DNA of 64,000 bases from Hydra vulgaris (taxonomy: Eukaryota; Cnidaria; Hydrozoa; Anthoathecata; Hydridae): assembly GCF_038396675.1 (NCBI RefSeq), contig NC_088931.1, positions 62,713,501-62,777,500 of the forward strand. The letters run 5' to 3'. Below the pieces are notes generated by a model. The model was not told the DNA's origin. It saw nothing but the letters and a program-made list of their open reading frames with translations, and did not search any database. This document shows positions 21,292 through 34,169 of the stretch, one piece after another. Position numbers and translations under genes: made by a program. Within the stretch, counting starts at the first letter, position 1. The number at the start of each line of letters is the position of its first letter.

Positions 21292-22389
21292 TATGATTAT
21301 AATATAGATCACTAAGTGTTACTTTTAAAGCCTTTAAAGCATCTGTTTTAATTCAGTATGGAGTGGCAAGTGAGTTGGTTAAATGTGTTCCCATAAAAAG
21401 CGTTTTCTGTTATTAAAAGCAGAAGTAAATGTATGTAATACATTATTAAACTAGCCCCCATAAAGAATTTTTGTTAATGCAAAATTTTACCTCTTAAATG
21501 TGTTTTTTATAATAACAGGATTTAAAAATCTTTTTTATTGGTGCCAAGATACTTTTGATTATTGAAAAGGTTTCTAATATACAAAAAAATCTTCATAAAT
21601 GGTCAACTTGGGTCTTAAATAAACCGAAATTAAAATTTAAAAATATTAAAACTTACTGCGCATAAAATAACTCATTCAAATAAAAAACAAATAAGGGTAT
21701 TTTTGCTTATATTTTTAATAATTGTTTCTATTTTTTAATATTTTTTTTTTTATAAAATGAATAAAAGTATTTTAAAATTTTGTATAGTTTTGTTCATGAG
21801 AGCCCAGACCCAGGTGGGTTTTTTTTAACGAAGTTATATAATAATAATAGGGAGTAGTTTTCCAGACATCCCTAAATTTTTCAACAATTGTTTCAATCCA
21901 GTGTTATTATATAGAACATATTCAGGCATGAAATAACTTATTTTAAAGTATTTTTTCTCAAGCGAACTTAATGTATATGTCAACAAAGGTAAAAAAACTG
22001 CAGATAGCTGACTTGATTTTTTTTAAAGTGTGTGTGTGTGTTTTTTTTTTTAATGTAATTCAAAGTTATGTGATTTAAAGCAGTTACAACAACTGATATG
22101 TTGTGCAAAATGTTTGTATTTAGAAATAAAAATTGTTAGAAATCAATTGAATTTTATTACAAACTTATTTACTCAATTTAATGTATCCATATAAAAATGA
22201 ATAAGTCTTATTACTAGTTAGCCATACTAGCTAATATATATATGGTTCACATGTCTCATTATTGAGGTTTTGTAGGCTTCCATGGCCTAATAAATTTTTA
22301 TATTATTGAAAATGTTTTTATGAGCTACATCTGCTAAACTTTTTATGAATATGATTTCTTTGTAAGTAAGTAAGAGTAAAAGTATATTT

Positions 22390-22500
22390 GTGACATGGTT
22401 TTTGGTTTAGAGAGAACTAATAACATTGAGTATAATTTATATATTATATAAATATTATTGGAATTCATTAGTAATGTTGGAATCAGAGCAATTTCATCCC
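22390..22500 (+). pseudogene. Decayed fragment resembling MRTO4
   Basis: 'atggtttttggtttagagag' and following bases match the MRTO4 coding stretch at 20707-20805 (VMAFGLGRTKE ... LVGNVGI). Both start with an 'ATGG-TTTTGGTTTAG-AGAACTAA' string and end in 'AGTAATGTTGGAATCA' or 'GGTAATGTTGGAATCA'. The middle contains stops. It lies about 1.2 kb downstream in the same orientation. A tandem partial duplication is more likely than chance, but only about 100 bases align. Confidence 0.6.
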
Positions 22501-22577
22501 GATGATCCTATAGAAAAAGAAACGGAAAGAAGAAAAACTAAGGTTAGTGTTTTTTTTACTTGAGGTTAAGGTTAGTG

Positions 22578-22578
<1 letters not shown>

Positions 22579-22673
<95 letters not shown>
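22579..22673. repeat. (TA)n microsatellite, left of foldback MITE
   Basis: About 46 uninterrupted TA units. The run appears to continue on the other side of the inserted MITE at 23254-23358. Confidence 0.95.
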
Positions 22674-23361
<688 letters not shown>

Positions 23362-23772
23362 GGCTTGCAATAACAAACTTTTTTGTACCTGACAATTTGT
23401 CCAATAAAAAAGTTTGCTGGACATGTCCGATTAAAAATAAATAAGTGCAATCAAACGCCATTCCTGACCACACATAAAATACTTTATCTTTACAACTTGA
23501 CCACGCAATTTGTTTGTTTTAACAGCTCTAGACGTTTAAAAATGCGCTGAAAATAAAAAGAAAATTTGTAAGACAAATTATCAAACAAAAAGAAAATCTT
23601 TAAGGAAAAAAAAATCTTAAAAAACTAAAATTTGAAATGAAAAATATATTTATATTATGTTTTTTTAAAATTACTATACTGTGCAAAATGCTTTGTAAAT
23701 TATTATATACATGAACTGTTACATAAATACATTAAATAATTAAATTTTGTAATTATTGAATATGTAATAAAA

Positions 23773-24612
23773 ATGTATAATAATGGTAACATCTTTAAGA
23801 TTATTGAACCCTTCCTTTCCAATCATAGTATAAAAGTTGAGCTTGAAAAGTATCTCACTTCTGCTACAGCGTGGGGCTCACAGTGGCTGGTGAACTTTAA
23901 TTCAGATAAAACTCAATTTTTTTCAGCCAATCGTTATCGCAATAATTTAAATCTTCCTATATTTATGAACGATGATGTACTCGATGAGTCATCTACCCTT
24001 CATCTTCTAGGATTAACTCTTACTTCCGATCTTTCTTGAAAACCATATATCAAATCCGTTGCAAAATTAGCATCTGGTAAGGTTGCACCTCTTTATCAAG
24101 CTCAACACTTTCTTACTCCGGATTCTATTCTCTATCTCTATAAATCTCAAATCTAGCCTTGTATGGAATACTGTTGCTATATCTGGGGCAGATCTTCTAA
24201 TGATGCCCTTTCTCTTTTAGACTAGGTGCAAAAACGCATTGTAAACATAGTTGGACCTGCTCTTGCAGCCAACCTCTAACCATTATCACATTGTTGTAAT
24301 GTTGCTTCTCTTTCTCTTTTCCACAATACTGTAATGGGCACTGCTCTAAAGAGCTAGTGTCTCTTGTACCATCTACTAAAGTTCAATCTCGTGTTACTTG
24401 TCATTCGATTAAGTCTCATCCTTTTTCTGCGACTGTTCCTAAGTGCTCCAAAAACTCTTATTTGTCTAGTTTTTTTCCTCGAACATCAGTTCTTTGGAAT
24501 TTGCTTCCTTTATCTTGCTTTCCTGATTCATATAATTTGCGATCCTTTAAGTCGTCTATCAATCGTTATCTTGCTCTACAATCTTCATCTTTTCTCTTCC
24601 AGTAACTTCCAA
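23773..24612 (+). pseudogene. CR1/jockey-like LINE 3' part, catalytic core deleted
   Basis: The frame begins with an RT piece 'IIEPFLSNHSIKVEL' fused directly to 'EKYLTSATAWGSQWLVNFNS', skipping the segment that should hold the YADD box. Then come 'FMNDDVLDESSTLHLLGLTL', 'VAKLASGKVAPLYQAQ', 'DALSLLDxVQKRIVN' and the terminal 'KSHPFSATVPKCSKNSYLSS ... VLWNLLPLSCFPDSYNLRS'. In-frame stops occur at about 24037, 24153, 24223 and 24280, and the frame changes near 24350. It ends in a poly-T/poly-A hairpin near 24650. Related fragments of this LINE lie at 25221, 33180, 55740 and 60205. Confidence 0.85.
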
Positions 24613-24699
24613 CTCTAATTAGTGGTTGCTTGCAGCCTTGTTGAAAGCTTTTTTTTTTAAACATCTTGAAAGATGTTTAAAAAAAAATTTTTTTAACTA

Positions 24700-25220
24700 T
24701 AATCATTTAAAAAGTAAAAGAAGACACAGAAACGGTTTACAAAACCTAGTTATGTAAAATTTGTTAGCTCTTTCTATTTGATATAGGAATTTTTCTGTAA
24801 CAAACTCTTTTAATTGAGCTGTTTTTAAATTATTATAGCTGTTGTTTGTGACAAAAATTGGTACTAAAAAGGTATGTAATGGAAACCATCATGGTTGTAA
24901 TCACCAAGGTGATAAAAGTATAAATGTTTTCAATAAATAATATAAAATACAACCGATATATAAGAAAATATAGCAAATATGGCCAATATATATAAACAAA
25001 ATAATAATTTTAAAGAGGAAAAATATTCCATTACATAATATGCAATTACTTAAAAAACAAAAAACATAACTTTCTTGAGATAAAATAAAAATATTGATAC
25101 TTAGATAACAAAAAAATACAATAAATTATAATATTTTACTATAAGCTGTCAGGACTCATACGATACCGGTCATAGTAACTATGTTCCACAGTTGCATAGC
25201 ATTTCTCCTTGTTGTTTTTG
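24700..25220. other. AT-rich gap between two LINE fragments
   Basis: No gene or repeat motif is recognised. Confidence 0.4.
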
Positions 25221-25425
25221 GATCTTCCAATGATGCTCTTTTTCTTTTAGACAAGGTGCAAAAACGTATTGTAAACATAGTTGGATCTGTCTTTGCAGCC
25301 AACCTCTAACCATTATCACATCGTTGTACTGTTGCTTCTCTTTTTCTTTTCTATAAATACTATAATGGGCATCTACTAAAGTTCATTCTTGTGTTACTTG
25401 TCATTCAATTAAGCCTCACCCTCAT
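25221..25425 (+). pseudogene. Second copy of the LINE 3' segment
   Basis: It is nearly identical in layout to 24190-24425, including 'aaggtgcaaaaacgtattgt' and the 'cagccaacctctaaccatta' stretch with the same in-frame stop. The segment just before the terminal part is shortened. The shared stop suggests that it descends from an already mutated copy or that the two share a source. Confidence 0.75.
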
Positions 25426-25429
25426 CATT

Positions 25430-26205
25430 TTTAGAAAGTGTTGTTTAAAACTTTATTTTTTACTTGACTAATAATCAGAGCATGTGATGATTAAAAAATT
25501 ACTATTTTAAATAGACTACGATATTTTTTCAAACCTTTTTTTTTTTTTTTTTTTTTTGCAACTTTTTGGAAATAATAAATGTTTATACAATTTAAAAATA
25601 ATATATATGACACTTTTTAGTAATCTAAATTAAATTTGTTTATTCTTTAAAAAATCATTAGTTAATTTCATTCAACGATCATTAAACAATCAGTAGTAAA
25701 TAATTTGTAAAAGCGTTTTTTTAAACAATCATTAGAAGTAATTTGTAAAAGCCTAACTTCAATACAACGTTTCAAAAGATAAATTTTTAAGTAATTTGTT
25801 TTAATCCTAATTAAAAATGTAGCAAAAAGAAATTTTCGCTTCAAGTTTTTTTAGTTTTAATTTAGTGCTTATATATTTTCTTTTTTGTAAGGAATTTCAT
25901 CTTTTCATTATTATTTTTTTTTTTTTTAATTTTTTTCCTAGTTGAAGTTTAGCTAGCGTTTTTTTCAGCACATTTCTAAAATGTTTAAAAATCATCTAAA
26001 CAGTTGTGGTCAAGTCGTCAAAAACTAAAATCATTTACATGGTCAGCAAAAGCACTCGATCGCATGTCATTCCTGCCCAAGCCTGCAGTTAGTTTGGTTA
26101 GTTACTTCATTTTAAATTTCATATTCTATATGTTCTTTTTTTTATTACAAAAAGTAAAGCATATTATCTGCATTGTGAAGGTGTTTATGACATTTTTTTA
26201 TATAC
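25430..26205. other. AT-rich stretch without a recognised gene
   Basis: Long poly-T runs (25538-25557, 25910-25930) and short duplicated 'agtaatttgtaaaagc' units near 25700-25755. No coding support. Confidence 0.4.
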
Positions 26206-26215
26206 GCAAAGTTAA

Positions 26216-28033
26216 TCCTTTTATGACCAGTGACCTGCGTCTTGCTGCATTAAGTCTGTACCTAAATGACAAGTGAACTGCGGTGAAGTGGCAGTTCATC
26301 AATAATTTTGAATTTTTCTTAATATCTATAGGGGTTTTGAAAAACTTGAAATATATATCTGAACTAGGAATAATTTATAAAGTTAACACTTCTAACCATT
26401 TGTTATTTGTATTTATAGATCAGTCGAAAAATAAATTTGAAAAATGGCTAAAAAGGGAACTAGTTATACTGATATAAATGAGATATTTTGTTTGATGATA
26501 GTGATATTGAGATAGCGATATTGATATTGGTATTGGTGACTCATGTGATTCTAAAAGTATTTTAGATTATGTAAATGAAAAACTGCTACCCTTGTCTGAG
26601 GATTTACTAGTTCAAAATTTAGTTTTACTATCACCATCCATCACAAATACCCCTAAAAATCAAAATTTCTGCAATCATATTTCTGCATCTGAGGAGAAAC
26701 CAGATAGTGACCTGACCATAGAATCTGAAACTGAAAAAGAAATTTATGAGGAATTATCTGGTGATATAAGTATAGAATCTGATAGTGAAAAGGAATGTTA
26801 TGAAACTCAACAACAATCTTATGTTTCACAACCCCAGAAACGTGTGAGAACCAGAGGTGAAAGTAGAAATGTAAGTGGTCTACATTCTTTTGATTATGTT
26901 GCTTTAGATAGATGTGCTTGTCATAACCTACACCTTAAGCAAGGCCTAATTAGGGTTATGTTTCCTTGTTCTTATGGTGGTCGATCACATCAACAGATCA
27001 TTGATTGTGTTGTTCCTGATCAAACTGAATTATAGTTAGAATGGGAGCACGTTGATGCTGATAATGAGGAAATCTAATGACACTTTTCCATTCTATTCTA
27101 CTGAAGATCTAAATGTTAGAATAGGAGGAGTTAGTACTCTTGACTTTTTTAAAGCTTATTTAACCAATTTTAAAACATATTGCTGTTGAAAGTAAGTGAT
27201 ACTGGAAAGATTTTTTAAGTAATCACCCAGAAAAGGCTAATAATTCTTACCTAAAGAATTGGAAGCTGTTAAGGTGGTTAAATTAAAAACCTGAGATCCC
27301 TGACAACCCTTGTGTAGGATTTGGATCAATTTACTGGCAGACACTTTCCTTTAATGTTACCTCCAGCCAAGCAAAGCAATAATGATAGGCACCAAAAAAG
27401 ATGTTGTATTTGTTATGCAAAGAAAAAACTGACTGTCGAAGGACATCCCTTGAAAACTGTTTGTAATTTCTGTCCATCACAACCTGTGTTACATCCTAAT
27501 AAATGTTTTCAAATTTGCCATATTGTTTTGGACTATTCCTAAAAAGATTATACATTTATGTATGAGCAAAAACATTTTATGTATGAGCAAACATACATAT
27601 AATGTTTTCTCAAGCCAAATGTGTATATTTTTTTATTTCCAATTTGTGGGTGCCCTTACAAAAAGCTAAATATCTTTAAAATATCAATTTATTGATTAAT
27701 TTTTTTGTTTGATCACCACTATAAATGCCGATCTTATTTAATATTTAAAAAAATGTTTATGAATTGATCTCTTATTATTTTAAGAATAAATTAAGAAAAT
27801 ATATATTTTTGTTTATTTCGTTTAAAATTTGAAAATTTTGTTTAATTCATATCAAAATATGGTATATTTTTGATTATGTGACAAAGAAATTTTTTTTAAC
27901 AAGAAAAAAACAAAGTCTCATTTGTTATATTCTGACAAGTTGTTTTTATTTTATACCTGTTCAATAGTTAATGATCCAAATTTGTCATTTTATGCACTAT
28001 TGTATTGCTTATTTTAACTCAGTTGCGAAAGGG
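26216..28033 (+). mobile_element. piggyBac-like element, internally deleted
   Basis: The right end '...gcgaaaggg' is followed by TTAA (28034-28037). Upstream, TTAA at 26212-26215 is followed by 'tccttttatg', a plausible but worn left end (expected 'ccctttcg...'). The span contains piggyBac transposase coding pieces. The transposase evidence is stronger than the boundaries. Confidence 0.5.
26444..27542 (+). pseudogene. piggyBac transposase remnant
   Basis: From an ATG at 26444 comes an acidic N-terminus rich in D/S/E (26470-26800), as in PGBD proteins, then a piece of the transposase body. The catalytic core is almost wholly deleted. The C-terminal part from 27318 reads 'DQFTGRHFPLMLPP', followed by the cysteine-rich zinc ribbon 'RCCICYAKKKLTVEG', 'CNFCPSQPVLHPNKCFQ' (27399-27515), characteristic of piggyBac. 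Frame changes near 26475 and 27035 and several stops make it inactive. Confidence 0.8.
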
Positions 28034-28186
28034 TTAAGTTTACATAGTGAATATAATACAGAACATCTTTAACTGAAACATTTATCCTGTTTTTCTTAAT
28101 ATAATAGTGTATATTTATACTTAAGCATTAGACAGGATGAATAAGAAAAAAAGCAATTGGTTTTACTCAGCATTTTTGCAGTAACT

Positions 28187-28252
28187 GCTCAGCTTTATGA
28201 GAATAAAAATTGAAGCTATTTACTTCAAATTTTTATTCACGTAAAGCTGAGC
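28187..28252. repeat. Inverted repeat 'gctcagcttta' with third copy
   Basis: A 29-30-base arm pair with a 7-base loop. A further direct copy of 'gctcagctttatgtgaataa' follows at 28281, suggesting a tandem, inverted cluster of one short unit. Confidence 0.8.
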
Positions 28253-28304
28253 AATTGCTCAGTGTTTTTGAAGTAAATTGCTCAGCTTTATGTGAATAAA
28301 AGTT

Positions 28305-30360
28305 TGTACAAAAGTTTCTTATTATTTCACTCTGTACTCTTGATAGTTTGTAAAACAACGAATTAGGATCATGAACAATTGAAAGGGTATAAAATAAAAA
28401 CTACTTGTCATATTACAAATAGACCTTGTTTTTTTGTTAGAGAATAGGCTTTCATATAATTATTTTAAAAAAAAAAAATCTGAGTCAGGTGATCAAATGT
28501 ATTGAAGTAAACATATAATTCAAATATATTGAAGTAAACAAAAATATATTTTATAAAAATATAATTTCTTAATTTATTCTTAAAATAATAATAGATTAAT
28601 CCATAAACATTATTTTTAATACTAATATTAAGTATTTATCTAAAATATTTATAATTTATCTTTAAATTAAATGATATTTTGATAAAAAAATTATCAATGA
28701 AATTTAAATGTTGTTTGAAAGAAAAAAAAGATTGTTTGAAAAAAAAATCAAGCATTCATCTTATGCTTGATTTCTCGCAAATTAGTTTTTTTTAAATGAG
28801 GGACAATTTGTTATGGTTGAACTTCATAAAAGTCAAAAAAAAAGTATATATATATATATCAACATTTTTTTTTTAATATTTTAGCTTTAACAAAAGCATC
28901 GCATTTTACTCTTAAACCAGGTATAATTTCTAATCAACATTTGATATCTTTTGATCCATTTTGTGCCACCAGCAATGCATTTATATACTGTTATAAGTGT
29001 ATTAAGCACCTTTTTATATTAGCACTTATGTCATGAAATAAAAAAAAATTATTGATTTGAAACTATAAATATATAAATAAAATAGTTGAATGTAAAACGA
29101 ACTAACTTGAATAAAATTTATTAAATTTTTTTTTCCTTAACATAGTTAGGAAATTTTAGCAGTAAAAAAATTTGTGAAGTAGAGCGTTTTAAATATTAAA
29201 AAAAATTTAATTTAAATTTGATAAAATAAATTTAAATTTAATGATAAATTTTTTATTTATAAAGTATTTAACAATAAATTTAGTTTAATTATGATAAAAT
29301 AAATTTAAATAAAAAATTTTTTTAAAATGGAAAGTCAGAAAAAGTTTATTTAGCTATCTGGGTTTTTTTATAATCTAAAAAAAATTATTTCACAATTGCA
29401 GTGAAAATGTTTTTTACAATAATTAATTACTGCCTAATGTTTTCTGCATAATTTGTTTCAAGACTTTAGTTGAGGAAAGTTTTGGCATAATGTAAATGAC
29501 TTAACGAGTGTGTGAAATCACCATTTCATTTGTAAAATGCTACTGGCTTGATGCTTCTTAACCAACCTGAGACTCTAATACCATTGGTATTGGGTTATTG
29601 GCGCCAGCAACTATTAAATGCAAAAAATCTGTATTTGTCACTTATTTTTAATTAAAAGTTTTAAAAATGTATAAATGCACTTAGTACTTCTTTTGATTAC
29701 AAATAATAATTGTAATTAAAAAAATATTGAAAAATAAAGAAACTATGCAATTACTTATTATATTTATTTACTAAGCGTCAAAATAAAGAATTCAACATTA
29801 AAAAATGAATAAAGTAATTCTTTGCTTATTAAACAACACTACAAAAAAATCAGCATATATAAAAATAAGTAATTTACCTAATGTAATTCAACAACAAATC
29901 TCGAGCGTCTTGTAAAAAAAGTTCACATGTATCAAATGAAATAATGAACTAACTGAAAAGAACTATCGGATTCGCTCAAATAACTCTATTCAAAAATGTT
30001 AAATGACACTTGTATTCTGGGCTGGCGATGTATTTTGTTTTCATTATTATATCTTTGGCGGGATAAGTAGGCAAAATTTTCCCAATCAAAAGGAAACTTT
30101 GTTTCTTCAAGTTGTTAAAAGAATTTGGAAGTCTGACTTTAATTAGTTCCCTAAAGAAGAAATGCCTAAAGAAGAAATGCTTATCAACACAGAGTTTATG
30201 TTTCTACCATAATCTCCTGCCTACTGGCTCTCCTACTCAAATTTTTCCTTATAATTGAGCGTTACATATTTCTTTTGTTTATGTAATAACATAATTTTTC
30301 TTTTTTAATATAATATAAAAACTGTTTCGTTTTTAACAGAGTATTGGAATTATTGATTTT
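28305..30360. other. Non-genic stretch before the BAR-domain gene
   Basis: No transposase or host coding is recognised. 'taaatttaaattt'-type tracts lie at 29200-29310. A 15-base unit 'ctaaagaagaaatgc' occurs twice near 30150-30180. The end of the stretch, 'atattttttatttag' just before 30386, looks like a 3' splice acceptor for the following gene. Confidence 0.45.
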
Positions 30361-30396
30361 AATATTGCAATATTTTTTATTTAGAAAGTACTCACA

Positions 30397-31077
30397 ATGC
30401 GTAAATCGTTTTCAACACCTGATTTGTTTCGAGGAAATAATAATGACTTTGAAATCAAACTATCACATAATCAAATTGCTAATGCTGAAAAATCTATAGC
30501 AAATCTTATTAGAGATTTTACTAACATATCAGTAGACATGCATCGTCTAGAAAGTCGTTATATTGATCTTTGTAATACACTTAATGATCTTGCTGCTTTT
30601 GAAAGTCCAATGTTCAGTAGATGTTTAAAAGGTGTATGTAAACACTTTCATGACACAGTTAGAGCACTTAAAGATCACACCGAAGTGATACAAAACAAGG
30701 TTATTTTACATCTTTCTGAAAATATTGATGGCTGTAATGCAACTCGACATTATCTAAAAAAATATACTGGAGAAAAAACAAAAGTAAAAGAAAATATCTC
30801 AGAAAGCTTTGTAATTACCCAACAAATAGATGAACTTAATAAAAAAATGGAACATTTTGAAAAAGAAAAAATTGATTGTTTGCATACTTGTTTTAAAAGA
30901 TTTATTCATAGTAGTCTTGCTTATCACATTAAAGGTGTTGAAAATATGACAGAAGCTTACAAAGCACTTGCTCAGTTAAGTAAATATGACCATTTAGACT
31001 ATATGAATAAAAAGTTGTTACCGTCAGCTGATAAAGTTCGATTAGAATTTGTGCGTCGTAATTCAATTCGTAAATAA
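30397..31077 (+). CDS. CIBAR1: CIBAR1/FAM92-like BAR-domain protein
   Basis: FAM92/CIBAR proteins are curved BAR-domain dimers that bind membranes and, in known animals, work with Chibby at ciliary basal bodies. The frame is complete at 226 residues. After a short basic N-terminus the protein is almost all helical with heptad-like spacing (about 20-215). Family-like points are 'ANAEKSIANLIRDF' at the first helix, 'DLAAFESPMF' (family: A-x-E-x-P), 'MEHFEKEKIDCLHTCFKRFI' (family: NFE-x-QK...KTIFSEFI) with 'LAYHIKGVENMTEAYKAL', and the ending 'DKVRLEFVRRNSIRK'. A possible splice or trans-splice acceptor (ttatttag) lies 11 bases before the ATG, and an AATAAA follows 22 bases after the stop codon. 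The single coding exon could be ancestral or a retrocopy. Family assignment is good; orthology to CIBAR1 rather than CIBAR2 is not decided. Confidence 0.75.
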   Translation: MRKSFSTPDLFRGNNNDFEIKLSHNQIANAEKSIANLIRDFTNISVDMHRLESRYIDLCNTLNDLAAFESPMFSRCLKGVCKHFHDTVRALKDHTEVIQNKVILHLSENIDGCNATRHYLKKYTGEKTKVKENISESFVITQQIDELNKKMEHFEKEKIDCLHTCFKRFIHSSLAYHIKGVENMTEAYKALAQLSKYDHLDYMNKKLLPSADKVRLEFVRRNSIRK

Positions 31078-31098
31078 AAGTGTTAAAATTTATTTTAA

Positions 31099-31104
31099 AA
31101 TAAA
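31099..31104 (+). terminator. Poly(A) signal of the BAR-domain gene
   Basis: AATAAA lies about 22 bases after the stop codon. Confidence 0.65.
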
Positions 31105-31109
31105 GTTCT

Positions 31110-33175
31110 CTCTATTAGTACAATAAGAATTTTATGTTTTTTAGATTACTTATGATTTTTTAATATTCATAATACTTGTATGCTTATAAATATTTATGAC
31201 TAAAATGATAAAAGAAAATTTAATATATTTTTTAGTATTATAATAAAAATTATTTTAATTTTTTGTTTAACCAATTTTCTTAGATTTTTATTTTGATAAT
31301 TTTAGCCTGAATAAGTTATTTTTGTTATTTTAAAAGTTGTTTTATTTTTTTTAAGTATAATGATTCTGATTTTTCTTTGCTGAAAGTATTTAAGAATAAA
31401 AACCTTTCATTTATGTTATGTGTCATGGCTCATGTTTTATGATCTTTTATAATGGAAATATAACGAAGCTATTGCTTTTTATTTAACATTGCAAATTAAT
31501 TTTTTAAAGTGGAAGATTTTATTTATATTAATATATACGGAAAATACATATTAAAATTGATATTTTCAAAGTTCTTTTTATCGATAACAATTTTTTAACG
31601 TATTTTAGATATTTAAAGTATTTCGTATTTATTTTAAGTATTTCGTTTTTATGAAAAAGGTTTTGCACAAAAGTTATTTAAGACTTGAAAACAGAAATTT
31701 CTAATTTAGCAATAACATTAGTAGTATCATCGTAATTTCAACAATTTTGCTGTTTTAATCTCATTAGGTAGTTTATTCTACTTCTTTACTATTCTGTTTT
31801 AAAAAAATAATGACTTATATCTGAACGATCTCTTTTGCAAATTCTCTTCTAATATTACTTTTTATTGGTTCCACTCAACTATCTGTAAGTTATTTTATAA
31901 TTTGAACAATTGTATCAGATCTTCGCGATTTCTTTTTTCCAGTGTTTATTAGGTTTTTTTATATAGTACAACTTTCGTCTATAGAATCCGTAGAATTTGT
32001 TCAATTTTGGTGATTTCTTCCTATGCGTTGTAGTCTCCGAGCAGGCATAGGTTACTCTAAATGCGGTCCGATTTAAGTAGTATATAGCCTTTTCCATATA
32101 TGCTTGTTTTAAACAAAAAAAAAGGTGTTGAACAAATGATGCCCTTACGTGCCTAAAATTAATTGAAATTTTATAGCTCTTTGTTTATGCGAAGTCTCCT
32201 TTGTTGAAAAGTTGGTTTTTAATATGTTTTGGTCTTCGGAAGTTTCTGTCGCGCTTTTCTAAAAATCATATATTGGTGTCACAGATAAGATAGTACTTGA
32301 CGGACGAAAGGGCGTTGCACTTTATCATGTTATATTTAACACCAAATGGCTAAACGGATTATATCTGTTAAACAGCTTTGCACCTCTTCTTAATCTATTA
32401 GGATGGCTTAGATGGGTATTGTGGTTTATCCTCCTCCAGCTAGTTGCCATATAGAGGCCACATACCCGGGCCCGCGAAGACAGTGAACGTTCAGCTCACA
32501 AAAAACCATCAGTTTAAGAAGAACGAAGTAAATTAAAGTGAAAGTCGAATTCGAAAGATATCATAGAGAAAGCGGACAGATATTGCCCTTGATGTTAGAA
32601 TGTGCAATTTATATTATTAATTAGTTTAACTAACTGATGTATTTGCATAAAGGTAATCATCATTGCTGATGACGTTTGTTTATACTTATTATGACTAATT
32701 ATAGGATAGCGTAGATGTATTTTAATACATTCTTTCCAGTTTAAATTGTTGAATCTTTTTGACTCAATGCATAGGTTTTGCTTGTGTCTCTGTTTTTATG
32801 ACTAGGCAACTTGATCTATTATCTCCTAATGAGGAGACAGTTTTAAAACTCAGTTTTATGCTTTTAAGCCGGCTGTTAGTCAGGTTTCCCGAACTCTGTG
32901 GTAGCACTAAGAGAGGCTGATTTCATCAACAGCTGTAAAGTATTAGAGTACTAACAGTGCCATGTTGCGCATGAATGGTGTCTCTGTTCATACACTTGGT
33001 GTGAATTGTCGAGGCCACATTTGGAGTCCTTTGTTACGGCCTAAAGTTTATTAATTTTAATTAGGCAATTGCTTGGACTATTAGGTAGTGTACTAAGTAC
33101 TACCTGTGCTTTGAGTCAAGCTCTTTAACCAATTTAAAAAACGAATAAACTATCAAAAACTATAAAACACAAAAA
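31110..33175. other. Non-genic stretch, probably LINE 5' region at its end
   Basis: 31110-31900 is AT-rich with no motif. From about 32280 the composition becomes more balanced and runs directly into a LINE endonuclease frame at 33180, so 32280-33175 is probably the LINE 5' UTR. It contains 'taggtagtgtactaagtact', a near-palindrome near 33090. A short minus-strand open frame at 31915-32097 was not recognised. Confidence 0.45.
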
Positions 33176-33179
33176 ACCA

Positions 33180-33815
33180 TCGTTTTCACCAAGCTCTCTA
33201 AATCTATCATTCACTAATATTCATGGTTTTCAAAGTAACTTTTCTTCTGCTGGGATTTATCTCATGCAAAGTTCATTTGATCTACCTGCTCTTTTTAAAA
33301 CTAATTTGAGTTCAGCTTTCTTTTCCTGTGATCTTAGTGTTGATGGTTTTCATCCTTTAATTCGTAAAAACTCCAGTAGTCACATGCTTGGCCTAAAAAT
33401 TTACATTCGCAAGAATTTAGCCATTTGTCGGGAATCTAGATTTGAATCCACAGATCATTTTTTTACGTGCATTCGGTTAGCACCATTTCACTCTATCGCC
33501 TTTCTCTTTGTTCTTTATCGCTTTCTTTCATCTCAAGACTGCACTCTTTTCGATGTTATTTCTGACAAAATTGATCAAGCCTTTTCTCTTTATCCTTCGG
33601 ATAATATTGTTGTTGTTGGTGACAATAATGCTCATCCCACTGAATGACTTGGTTCTAGTGTCAGTGACTTTGCAGGTGTTAGGGCTTATAACTTTTGCAT
33701 TTCTCAATCTCTAACACAGACATTCAACTTTCCAACTTGTTTTCCAGACTATCCGAATCATTTACTATTACTACTCAACTTATGTCTTGTTTCAGATCCT
33801 AATTAGTGCTCATTT
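33180..33815 (+). pseudogene. LINE endonuclease (5' part of the CR1/jockey-like family)
   Basis: The APE-type endonuclease N-terminus is recognisable from 'LSFTNIHGFQSNFSS' (33200-33245) through 'FFSCDLSVDGFHPLIRKNSS', 'GLKIYIRKNLAICRE', 'TDHFFTCIRLAPF', 'LFVLYRFLSSQDCTLFD', 'NIVVVGDNNAHPTE' (the G-D-x-N-x-H catalytic block, one residue changed) and, after a stop at 33645, 'VRAYNFCISQSLTQ'. It breaks off near 33815 with no RT. It is likely the missing 5' end of the family seen at 23773 and 55740. Confidence 0.75.
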
Positions 33816-33992
33816 TAACCACATTTACCCTTAGGTGTTAATGATCATGGTTTGATTTCTCTTAAACTTTTATTTTATTCTTCTTTATTATAGTTAGTTT
33901 TATTTATTTTGTCAATATGCACACATTTTACAATGTTATCTTTAAAATCTAATAAACACTTATATATGACTGAGGCAAGAAGAAGACAAAAA

Positions 33993-34168
33993 GTAGCCGT
34001 GGCGCAGTGGTAGCGCACTAGCCTCAGAAACAAAGGATCCCTGGTTAAAACCCCATCTCTGAGCAAGTTTTGCGACATCGGTTTGGAAAGAGGCGTGAAC
34101 TTCTGATTAAATACTCATCGGCGGTGTTCTGTGATAAGACCGTAAGGACTTCTTGGGGCACCTAAAAT
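33993..34168 (+). repeat. tRNA-derived SINE, near full length
   Basis: The head has an A box 'tggcgcagtgg' (34000-34010) and a B box 'ggttaaaaccc' (34043-34053; consensus GGTTCGANTCC), spaced as in a tRNA gene. An unrelated body follows ('aaagaggcgtgaacttct'), then the 3' module 'gttctgtgataagaccgtaa', 'ggacttcttggggcacctaa'. It is transcribed by RNA polymerase III in principle. Other copies lie at 20281, 53569 and 62024. Confidence 0.88.
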
Positions 34169-34169
34169 A

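Noticed and set aside
33264-33647. Open frame as a host gene
   Set aside because: The sequence is the N-terminal half of a LINE endonuclease with a stop at 33645, so it is a retroelement fragment.
33993-34065. Functional tRNA gene
   Set aside because: A and B boxes are present, but the cloverleaf is not closed and the sequence continues into a SINE body found in four copies.
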